Source: Symsagittifera roscoffensis
Taxonomy: Eukaryota > Xenacoelomorpha > Acoela > Convolutidae
Reading direction: 5' to 3'
Assembly (NCBI RefSeq): GCF_963678635.1
Contig: NC_087062.1
Coordinates: 33,393,651 to 33,457,650 of the forward strand
Length of the DNA: 64,000 nucleotides
A program made the translations under genes and the position numbers. This document shows positions 17,076 to 25,804 of the stretch, piece by piece (position 1 is the first letter of the stretch; each line of letters begins with the position of its first letter). The notes beneath the pieces were generated by a model. The model was given only the letters and a program-made list of their open reading frames with translations. It did no database searches and had not been told where the DNA came from.

Positions 17076-18193
17076 TCAAAAGAAACACCTCGGGCCGAAT
17101 TTCGCAATTACTCCTTTCATGAAATCCTCATGGTCCAATTCTGACGCATCTTCGTCCTCGAGGCTAAAGCCTATTGCTTTCATGCCTTGTTTGTAAGTTG
17201 GGCATGCTGACACATGATGGTCCGTTGAACTGCAATTGGCACAAGAGCGTCTCTTGTCCATATCATCCCTCGGTTTGTACCAGTTGCTCCCTTGGTTTAC
17301 TGGTCCGTTGTTAAAATTGTCATAATTGTTCTTGTAGTATCCAGATCTCGAAGGAGGTTTCAACAAAAGATACTCTTTTGACTTGAGCCTCAACTCCTCT
17401 GTTGTTGGCGCATTGGTTGATAGTGGTGTATAATGCGTTGCTAGCATTGTTCGAAGTTCATCATTCTTCACACCATCGATGATTTTTGAGGCTACGGCCA
17501 GGTTCATCCTTCGGTTTGACTCATCCGGTTGGCTGCGTCTTCTCAGCATTTCCAAGTCATCGAGAAACTTGTCTATCGTTTCATCTTCTCGTTGCCTCCG
17601 TTTCTCGAAGCGCATCATCGCCTGGTGCCCCTGCACCCCTGATCCGAAACGGTTTAACAAGATTTCGAAGATTTTTTCAGCAGTGTCACGTTGATATTGC
17701 TTCTTGGCCATGACACAGTTCAGGGCTGTCCCTTCCAAGCTGCTGGTAAGCTCACTGCATTCCTGTCTCTCCGACAAGTCCTCTTCCTCAAAATGCAACT
17801 TCATTACCTCTATCCAGGTATCAATACAGCCATCAGATTCGTCTTTGTAGCATCTTGGTTTCTTAAAGACTCTTCTGGACTTCTCACTGCGTTCATTGGT
17901 TCTAGATAACCTTGTCAGAAATGTCTCCAAAGACCTGTTTAGGGGTTCAAATGCTGTGGCCATTGCCGTAGCATCCCTTGAGTGTCCCTCATCCTTATTG
18001 ACATCTGCTCGTTTTGTTCTCCTAAACTGTCCACTATGTTGTTTAAGGCTTCCTCTAGTGCTGCCCCGTTTTCCACGAGTGGCGTCACTAGTGGTGGTGT
18101 AACCCTGTCGGTCCTAGGTAACTTCGTGCTTGTCGAGATCCGGGCCTTGACTCTCTGCTTCAACGTCTTTTCATTATTTATTTCAGGATCCAT
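17076..18193 (-). pseudogene. gag: Gag, copy 4 (internally deleted)
   Basis: Carries the same 673-bp deletion and frameshift as copy 2, exactly 3,717 bp away, so the two descend from one deletion event followed by a block duplication. The pieces are an 84-codon N-terminal stub (17,939-18,193) and a 295-codon capsid-knuckle frame from an internal ATG (17,961-17,963) to the TGA. A TAA separates it from the upstream ORF fragment as in the other copies. Confidence 0.9.
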
Positions 18194-18597
18194 TTACGCG
18201 TTGCCGAGCCCTCTGGTTCTACTCTCTCCAGGTTGTGGCTCCGAACTTGTCCTAATCGCGAAGTCTTTTGACTGGCCCGGTGTGTTCGCCTCTTTGCTTA
18301 TCGTTGTCACTACACCAAATTTGTCCTTGATTCCAGTCTCTCTTCCGACGTGTGCCTCACTCTCCTGGATCGAACTATTGAGGCTGACTTGAGATCCAAA
18401 GTCTCCTCTATTACCGCTTGCATTTTCTTTCCCGCCTGCTCTTGAGGTTTATCCTTTCTGCGTGCCTCTGCTTCACTCAAAAGTCGAGCCTTGCTGGCTT
18501 TCACTCCTGACAAAGCTTCTTCATGCCTTGGATGCTTGATGTCTGCCACTGCATCCCAGAATAGCGGACAATCTGATTTAAAATGACCTTCCAAGTT

Positions 18598-20388
18598 TCA
18601 AAAGAAACACCTCGGGCCGAATTTCGCAATTACTCCTTTCATGAAATCCTCATGGTCCAATTCTGACGCATCTTCGTCCTCGAGGCTAAAGCCTATTGCT
18701 TTCATGCCTTGTTTGTAAGTTGGGCATGCTGACACATGATGGTCCGTTGAACTGCAATTGGCACAAGAGCGTCTCTTGTCCATATCATCCCTCGGTTTGT
18801 ACCAGTTGCTCCCTTGGTTTGCTGGTCCGTTGTTAAAATTGCCATAATTGTTCTTGTAGTATCCAGATCTCGAAGGAGGTTTCAACAAAAGATACTCTTT
18901 TGACTTGAGCCTCAACTCCTCTGTTGTTGGCGCATTGGTTGATAGTGGTGTATAATGCGTTGCTAGCATTGTTCGATGTTCATCATTCTTCACACCATCG
19001 ATGATTTTTGAGGCTACGGCCAGGTTCATCCTTCGGTTTGACTCATCCGGTTGGCTGCGTCTTCTCAGCATTTCCAAGTCATCGAGAAACTTGTCTATCG
19101 TTTCATCTTCTCGTTGCCTCCGTTTCTCGAAGCGCATCATCGCCTGGTGCCCCTGCACCCCTGATCCGAAACGGTTTAACAAGATTTCGAAGATTTTTTC
19201 AGCAGTGTCACGTTGATATTGCTTCTTGGCCATGACACAGTTCAGGGCTGTCCCTTCCAAGCTGCTGGTAAGCTCACTGCATTCCTGTCTCTCCGACAAG
19301 TCCTCTTCCTCAAAATGCAACTTCATTACCTCTATCCAGGTATCAATACAGCCATCAGATTCGTCTTTGTAGCATCTTGGTTTCTTAAAGACTCTTCTGG
19401 ACTTCTCACTGCGTTCATTGGTTCTAGATAACCTTGTCAGAAATGTCTCCAAAGACCTGTTTAGGGGTTCAAATGCTGTGGCCATTGCCGTAGCATCCCT
19501 AGAGTGTCCCGCTTGAGTGTCCTCACACCTCGTCGAAGGCTCTGTGTGCGGTGCATCCCTGCAAGCCGAATCACCGTGAGTTTTTCCCGCTTGGCCCACA
19601 TGACTCCTCCTCGGGCTTGCATGCCCCCTGTTGCCGGAATCACTTCTCCCAGTCGCATGTGTGCCTTGCGTTGGTCGTTCGTTAGAGGTCTGTCTGTTCC
19701 CCGTTGAACTTGCTCTACTGTTCGGGCCCCATGCTCCATTACCCCTTGTGGCATAGCCTGATGAACTGCCCCTGCCTCTAGTGGGTCCATACGTCTTCCT
19801 CTTTTGATGTTCATTGAAGTTCACCCTCGGTTCCCTGCTGGGACCTCCCGAGTTCGGTTCTCCTTCTTTTGGTCCACTCTTGCTGCTTAGTAGCCCGTCC
19901 AACCTATCCATGATAGCCTGAGTTCGCCTCTCCATCATCGCGTCTATCTTTGTGTCAAGAGTCCCAAGAGACTGCTCTTGCTGAATTCTTAACTTCTCCA
20001 TGTCGGCTCTTAAGCGTAACTCCCTCTGTTCCGCCTCTCTTGTCATTCGCGACAAGTTCCTCGTCATATGTTCGTCCGTTCTTTCTTTCAAGCGTTTTTC
20101 GCTCCTGCCAACTTCTTGTCTGTTGCGGTTTATTCCTTCCCGCAGACTTTCTCTTTCAATGTGAACTGCTCTTTCTAGTTCACTCATCCTTATTGACATC
20201 TGCTCGTTTTGTTCTCCTAAACTGTCCACTATGTTGTTTAAGGCTTCCTCTAGTGCTGCCCCGTTTTCCACGAGTGGCGCCACTAGTGGTGGTGTAACCC
20301 TATCGGTCCCAGGTAACTTCGTGCTTGTCGAGATCCGGGCCTTGACTCTCTGCTTCAACGTCTTTTCATTATTTATTTCAGGATCCAT
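18598..20388 (-). CDS. gag: Gag, copy 5 (full length, promoter-proximal)
   Basis: A 596-residue gag directly downstream of the complete first ORF; the boundary is TAA-ATG with no spacer. It has several private substitutions (for example PPLVAPL, SLREGINRN, YGPTRGR, NDEHRTML, NYGNFNNGPANQ), so it is the most distinct full copy. The C-terminal half otherwise matches the deleted copies (SELTSSLEG, FGPRCFF). As the first gag behind the leader, it is the copy most likely to be translated from a genomic-length transcript, yet it is about 7.4 kb from the pol-linked copy. Confidence 0.92.
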   Translation of the reverse strand: MDPEINNEKTLKQRVKARISTSTKLPGTDRVTPPLVAPLVENGAALEEALNNIVDSLGEQNEQMSIRMSELERAVHIERESLREGINRNRQEVGRSEKRLKERTDEHMTRNLSRMTREAEQRELRLRADMEKLRIQQEQSLGTLDTKIDAMMERRTQAIMDRLDGLLSSKSGPKEGEPNSGGPSREPRVNFNEHQKRKTYGPTRGRGSSSGYATRGNGAWGPNSRASSTGNRQTSNERPTQGTHATGRSDSGNRGHASPRRSHVGQAGKTHGDSACRDAPHTEPSTRCEDTQAGHSRDATAMATAFEPLNRSLETFLTRLSRTNERSEKSRRVFKKPRCYKDESDGCIDTWIEVMKLHFEEEDLSERQECSELTSSLEGTALNCVMAKKQYQRDTAEKIFEILLNRFGSGVQGHQAMMRFEKRRQREDETIDKFLDDLEMLRRRSQPDESNRRMNLAVASKIIDGVKNDEHRTMLATHYTPLSTNAPTTEELRLKSKEYLLLKPPSRSGYYKNNYGNFNNGPANQGSNWYKPRDDMDKRRSCANCSSTDHHVSACPTYKQGMKAIGFSLEDEDASELDHEDFMKGVIAKFGPRCFF

Positions 20389-21165
20389 TTACGCGTTGCC
20401 GAGCCCTCTGATTCTACTCTCTCCAGGTTGTGGCTCCGAACTTGTCCTAATCGCGAAGTCTTTTGACTGGCCCGGTGTGTTCGCCTCTTTGCTTATCGTT
20501 GTCACTACACCAAATTTGTCCTTGGTTCCAGTCTCTCTTCCGACGTGTGCCTCACTCTCCTGGATCGAACTATTGAGGCTGACTTGAGATCCAAAGTCCC
20601 CTTGCTCCTCTTCATCCTCTTCCTCCTGGGACCCACCGTCGTTTCCTGCTCCTCCTCCCATGCTGAATGGAAAGATGTTTCCGAAGGTGTTCTTCATTCT
20701 TTCTGAGAATGATGATGACGTTGTTTGTTTCCCAGTTCCGCCTGCCATCATAGTGTTGTCTGTCCGGGATCTTCTAGTTGCCGTTACTTCAGTTGAGATG
20801 TCGGACAGTTCCGACATCTCTTCTCGATCCAATGTCCCGGTGGAAGTGGCAAAATCATGGCCTTGTTCTACCGGAGTAGATTTATTCGCCAGCCTTCTGC
20901 CTCTCCCTTCCAGTCCATTTACTTCCTGGTTGTCGTTCATGGTATGGTCCGTATTGACCTCCACTTCTAACAGTTCTCTTTGCTCTTCTGAGGTCTTCTG
21001 ACTTCTCGTTTCAACCATTCTGCCTGAAACCGTCCCTTTTTTATCAGACCGGGATCGCTTGATCCAATCCACAAAAGGATCAGTCATCGTTTTTCTTTGC
21101 TTTTCAGGTATGAATTTCCTAGAGCTATTACCTCGTTTTGGTATCCTTGACTTGTCTAGACTCAT
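20389..21165 (-). CDS. First ORF of the element, disordered charged protein
   Basis: 258 codons from ATG 21,163-21,165 to TAA 20,389-20,391. The N-terminus is basic (DKSRIPKRGNSSRK). The rest is low-complexity and polar with an acidic block (EEEDEEEQ) around residue 180 and a Gly-rich stretch before it (GGGAGNDGG). No fold or family is recognised. It is in the same phase as gag, so it could be a matrix-like N-terminal part of Gag cut by a stop, or a separate leader ORF. Its last 70 or so codons are copied in front of every other gag copy, where they lack the N-terminal part. Its upstream end marks the beginning of coding in the element. Confidence 0.75.
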   Translation of the reverse strand: MSLDKSRIPKRGNSSRKFIPEKQRKTMTDPFVDWIKRSRSDKKGTVSGRMVETRSQKTSEEQRELLEVEVNTDHTMNDNQEVNGLEGRGRRLANKSTPVEQGHDFATSTGTLDREEMSELSDISTEVTATRRSRTDNTMMAGGTGKQTTSSSFSERMKNTFGNIFPFSMGGGAGNDGGSQEEEDEEEQGDFGSQVSLNSSIQESEAHVGRETGTKDKFGVVTTISKEANTPGQSKDFAIRTSSEPQPGESRIRGLGNA

Positions 21166-21949
21166 TCTCTATTTGTCACTTTCTAATGCCTATACACTTA
21201 ACTCGATTGCTAGAGACCTTATACTTTTATTAACAATAATAATGACACAACACAATAAATTTCACCAGATTCTATTAAATAGTGACCACGAATCCCTGTA
21301 TGTTATCAGAGTACAGTTTGTATAAAATTTATTCACACTAACCGAATATCGGTGGTAAGATTTGAAAACTAGCACAATATGATGTTATCAGTCAATTTAA
21401 AAGATAGTGTACTCACTACCCAATCAAGCACAGTTCATGTTGATTTAAAATTAAAAAAAAAACAAAATATATATTGACAGAATATGAATGTCTCTATGAA
21501 AAAAAACGTATGTGTAATGTACTCTTAGTCGGTCGCAGTACAATAGTCGAACCTGTTTTTTAAAGAAAAAGCTTTCCCTGCTCGGTGCTGCACCAAACAG
21601 ACAAAACTTTGAAGGCAGTAATTTTCTCAAGTGGGCGTCTATTGCATCCACCGAGCACTGTGTACCTATCTGCCTTCGGACTGCCCGAGCTAGACCTACT
21701 AAAATCCTCAGGGCAGTCACTTTTCCCAAAAACGTATTATGTTACAATCCACACCAATGAATCACGCTCTTTTTAATTTAGATTTAGTGTCGCGAATATC
21801 CGAGTTCGGACCTGTTTTGTTTTGGTCTGGTTCTTATTGAAAGGCAAGTTACCAGTGCAGTCACTGATACCTAGCCTGTGTGCTAATAACCTAATACCTC
21901 TCGCTTTTTAGTCTTTCTTTCGTCTACCTAAGTCCTTTAACAAAATAAT
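21166..21949. other. Non-coding sequence upstream of the element's first ORF
   Basis: AT-rich leader-like sequence with no convincing ORF. An LTR end, primer-binding site and promoter of the minus-strand element should lie here or further right, but I could not recognise a TGG-type primer-binding site or a terminal TG/CA pair with support. A poly-A tract lies near 21,450-21,465. Confidence 0.4.
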
Positions 21950-24900
21950 ACCCCTCCGGGTTGGCACAAATAGGACCCTTCCGGACTAACAAAATCTAGA
22001 CCCTTCCTGATTGGGACCCCTCTGAGTTGGTTAATATAAGACCCCTCCGGATTTGGACCACTCCGAATTAGCAACTATAAGACCCCTCCGGATTCGGACC
22101 CCTCCTAACTTGAAAAATCTTTGACCCCTCCGGATTGGGAGCCCTCCGGTTTTGTAAAAGTAGCTTTTCGGAGTTTACCTTCTTTCAACCTATACCCCTC
22201 CGAATACGTTCTCCGATGCAATTTTGCTCTTTCAATTAACTAGGAAGGGTATGTGCTACTTTCCCAGACCCTTCCGGATTGAAGTTAAGCCTCTTATTTG
22301 ACAATTCACACTAACGGTGAAGGTTCTTATCGCTCGCCTAACTTCGGCTCGCTTAAGCTTTTACTGTGCCTTTAGCCTTCCCTTTTCGTCTAGAACAGCC
22401 AAAAGTTACTTTATTCAACCGCTATTACCTTTTGTTAGGGGTATAAGGGCTTTTCTAAAAGATTTTTGTAAAACGTGAAGGGTGTACCCTTCCAAATTGA
22501 GGAATGTGCTAAAAACAATCTCAAAAAATTTTCACGCTTACTTTTCCGAAAAACTTTTGTCCCTATCAGTAAGCTCAGCTAATTTTTGATCTATTGGCAA
22601 CAAGATCAACTCGATATGCCCAGTAGTTCCAAAGTTATTAACCAAAACGTCTTTTTCCTAAACTCTAAAAAAGTTTTCTCTTATAGGTTCCGCCTAACTT
22701 TTTCCGCAAATCAGGTCCTTTCGACCTAAAAATTATTGATCCGAGCTCAGAAGGCCTATACTCTTCTAGTTCAATGCAAAAGACCCGATCTAAAACGCTT
22801 TTGCTGAAAAATTTTGCGAAAAACTATGCTACCTGTACCCCTCCGGATTGACGAATCCACCAAATCAAACACGTTAAGTTCGATTTCTCTGCAACCCGGA
22901 AGGCTTTCGGGTAGCGGGTTTTAAAACTTGTAGATTCACTAGTGGACGTTGTCCGAACAACTATTTTTACTGTTGTAACTCAAAAATTTCAAAAAACTTT
23001 CTAAATTTATAGTGTTTCGTTTTCTCAAAAATCACGAAAATTCGGTTTTTGGTTCCAAAGTAGTTCCAACCACTTCCGAACTAAACTTAACCTGTTCTAT
23101 CTATTGTGGTAGTGCAGTTACGATGTAACACACTAACTTAGCGCTTTTTTCCGTTTGAAAAAATATCGATATCTCAAAAATCGCGACTTGTGGGGATATC
23201 AAAATATCGCTATTTTGACCCTAAAAACCGGTCTGTTTTCGTTGTTTTTCACTGAAAAACTATATAAGACTATTAACATAGGCTATATAAGTAAAAATAT
23301 TAGTAATACTATACCCCTCCGGGTTTGTTCAATATCCGAATTAAGGTGCTTAACTCGGATATTCGCAGTTCGGTGAAGGGTCACTACAGTGCAGCACTGT
23401 CGAGCCCCCCACAGATTACTATCTTAATTTTTGTACCAAAAGGGCTACAAAACTTGTTAACGATACCCAACAGTCGATTGTTGTTGTCGTTGAGCCTCTT
23501 CTTGTTGCTCCTTGTACTGCTTGCCGGATCAGCCTTCTCCCAAGACCCTTCCGAATTGAGCGCAAATCAGCTGACCCTTCCGGATTGAGCGCAATTTATC
23601 ATTAACGTGCTTAAACGCTCAAATAACCCTACAGTACAAGCCTCACAAACGGGCTACAAAACTGATCGTAACGATCCTGACTGATATAAATGCCTGTAAC
23701 AACAATATATCTATCAACAACAAACGGGGGGTCGGATCACATCTTGTCTGGGGGGATGATTTCTACTGATTTTTTACTTTTTTTTTTACTGTTTTTGGTT
23801 TTTTCGGCAATTTTTTATGTTTTTTGTTTTTGTTGGGTACTATACTACTTTTTGTTTGGTTTTACTTATATCTTTAAGTGTTTTTGGTCACAAACCACTC
23901 AGGGGATGAGGGGTTCGCGATTCCCCCCACCCTTCCTGGTTCGTGAATTTTCGGTCTTAACTAGGTTAAAAAACTATTCACGGTAATCCGGAAGGCTTCC
24001 GCGTTCCGAACTACCCTTCCGCCCCGGCGGTTTAGGCCTATTAAGGGCGTTAATGTGAGCATCCGCTCGGCGCGGAGTGCTCGTTAACGGTTCTGCCGGT
24101 CATGATGTTAAAAAGAATAACACCCAGGAGCGCCATAAAAACATACATGTAACATTCGCCCGGAAGATACATATCGACGGAAAACAAAACTAAGTCTTAA
24201 GACGACTGGCTAGCGTCTAAACAGAGCTTTGCATGCTTTTCACCGTCTCTACCAAACCAGTACTTTTCGGTGGTCTTTTCTAACATCGGGTCGACAAAAA
24301 CGTTACTGCCTTCGGCTTCGGTCAAAACACTCAAATTAACTAGATTACATGCAGAAATAGTGAGCTCATGGCTGGGTCTCAGTATCCCCAGACCACGAGG
24401 TCACTTCTAAAAACAGGGCTACTACTATTTATTATATTACTATTGTTTTTGTTCAGTAGATAAAAATCATCATTTCCATCGAAGATGGATCAACCCTTTC
24501 CCCCAACTCCTAGCTTCTCATCCCTATCAAAATGAATCCAGATATTAATTAAATTCAAGTCAGGACATGACAGGAAGCTAAAACTTTATGCAACAGGATA
24601 AAAGTTTCAGTTCCTTTACCCTTCCGGATTGATGAATCCGCTGGATCAAGCTCGCTAATCCTGATTTTCTCTTAATCCGGAAGGCCGTCTCTCACCCTTC
24701 ACCGTTGTTCGCAACGGCCTTGCAACTATTGTAGCAGCACAATAGTTGCAACTCGGAGTGTTCTTCTGTTACTCTGTAACTCGTTGTTGTTTTCCGATCT
24801 CAATTTCGTTGTTGTTGCTAGCGCAGCTAATGTTGTTCTGCTTTTCTTTCTCGTTTTTAGTCAAAATGGCCGTTTCTGACGTTTCTCAGAAATATGACGT

Positions 24901-25012
24901 CATAATTCGAATTTTTGAAATTTTAAAACACCAGAATATTCCAGCCCTCACCGTTTGGCAAATCGTTCCAATAACGTTCTTAATTCTTAATAATCATCAA
25001 TCCGGAAGGCTT
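21950..25012. repeat. Cluster of ACCCYTCCGGATTG motifs on both strands
   Basis: About twenty copies of a 12-14 base motif centred on TCCGGA. Forward copies lie near 21,952, 21,978, 22,035, 22,082, 22,123, 22,140, 22,193, 22,266, 22,486, 22,847, 23,312, 23,545, 23,571, 24,007 and 24,618. Inverted copies (AATCCGGAAGG) lie near 22,905, 23,984, 24,674 and 25,000. Spacing is irregular (26 to several hundred bases) and the sequences between are not alike, so this is not a simple tandem repeat. No gene is recognisable in the region. One ORF at 24,746-25,096 begins with a hydrophobic stretch but has no other support. Confidence 0.7.
24057..24082. other. GC-rich hairpin
   Basis: Ten-base arms GAGCATCCGC and GCGGA(G)TGCTC flank a TCGGC loop, with a one-base bulge. 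It sits in a locally GC-rich patch (24,005-24,095) inside otherwise AT-rich DNA. Possible RNA or cruciform structure; function unknown. Confidence 0.5.
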
Positions 25013-25089
25013 ACTGCTAAAAATTCGAAGTCTGCACAAATTGCATTTTGGCCATTCTGGTCGAATGTCACTAGCAAGTCCCTTAGATC

Positions 25090-25560
25090 TTTCTAGTAGC
25101 ACACTACCAGATACACCACCAACTTCCTCACAACAAAGCACTTCAAATATTCCATCCGATTACTCAGGTTCAACCCCCACATCAGAACAATTAGAGAAAA
25201 TAACTCAACAACCACTGAACGCCTGCCATATTGGGTGACTAACAAATAGCCTCAAGGTGAAACAAATTTAGTAAACAACCCAAATGACGTTTCATTCCAT
25301 ACAACACTATCTACATTACCCGAAACACTTTGTCTTCCTTCAACACCTTCTTTAAACAAATATCACCATCAACTTTTCCCCTAAATTTTCTTACCAATCT
25401 TGAGTCACGATATCAAGAACAATCATCTCAGAAAATACCACTACGATTAGATTGGAATACATTCGTAACACCCCCACTATTATTTGGTCAAGATCAGGAA
25501 AGTAATAGATTAGACAATCGGTACTAAACAGATTACAATATCGACACGATATTCACTAAG
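25090..25560 (+). pseudogene. Linker module of the AT-rich unit, copy 1 (decayed)
   Basis: Several short frames match the better preserved copy at 31,260-31,990 by translation (for example the SSST-PDTPPT and EQSSQ-IPLRLD segments). Stops and indels break it. The encoded sequence is Ser/Thr/Pro/Asn-rich then more mixed. I do not recognise a family. It precedes an envelope-like remnant in both copies, so the two belong to one unit. Confidence 0.5.
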
Positions 25561-25804
25561 ACATACAAGAATATAACATCCAAATACTACAACAAAGCAG
25601 TCTCACACCAAAATTCGAATTTACAGTAAGACTAAATAACATTGTTCAACACCCATTTCCATTAGACCCGCCTAATATAACAGCTCAATGTTTACCTCCT
25701 CCCCCATTCATAGCAACAGAAGTAGTATTTGAATACGACAGATATACAAAAAAGACAATCGGATACATAACCTTTTATAACCCATATTCAGGATTGTCAT
25801 ACAC

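Larger units (their letters stand above)
10975..20600. repeat. Five-unit gag tandem array (2,195 / 1,522 bp units, block period 3,717 bp)
   Basis: Units run from inside the Gag-Pol linker to inside the first ORF. The recurring junction joins linker sequence (near CTCTATTACCGCTT) to first-ORF sequence (GACTTGAGATCCAAAGT) at about 13,163, 14,685, 16,880 and 18,402. The corresponding single-copy ends are near 10,972 and 20,600. Short C/T-rich microhomology (TCCCCT against TCTCCTC) is present at the junction. Units alternate full and 673-bp-deleted. Shared substitutions show that the block made of one full and one deleted unit was itself duplicated. Confidence 0.95.
1..21165 (-). mobile_element. 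Large Ty3/gypsy-type retroelement with amplified gag, macrodomain-bearing Pol and SGNH cassette (partial)
   Basis: All recognisable ORFs here lie on the minus strand in the Ty3/gypsy order gag, protease, RT, RNase H, integrase, followed by extra ORFs. The order PR-RT-RH-INT is diagnostic of Ty3/gypsy rather than copia or BEL/Pao. The element is incomplete at the left edge. I found no direct repeats flanking the coding part, so LTRs, PBS and target duplication are not placed. Stops and frameshifts show that this copy is not autonomous as assembled. Membership of the 1-3,732 ORFs in the same element is inferred from strand, shared reading phase, similar base composition and the short 400-bp gap behind pol. 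Confidence 0.85.

Noticed and set aside
499-20391. A variant genetic code with TAA/TAG read as glutamine
   Set aside because: Every internal stop could be glutamine, but CAA and CAG are used throughout for glutamine, internal TAA/TAG number only about seven, and other ORFs end normally at these codons. Mutation explains them better.
23155-23986. Plus-strand hydrophobic short frames between the TCCGGA motifs
   Set aside because: They come from T-rich tracts, lack start context or homology, and are not repeated elsewhere.
21950-25012. CRISPR array
   Set aside because: Copies of the motif are short, on both strands, and spacing is irregular. The context is eukaryotic.
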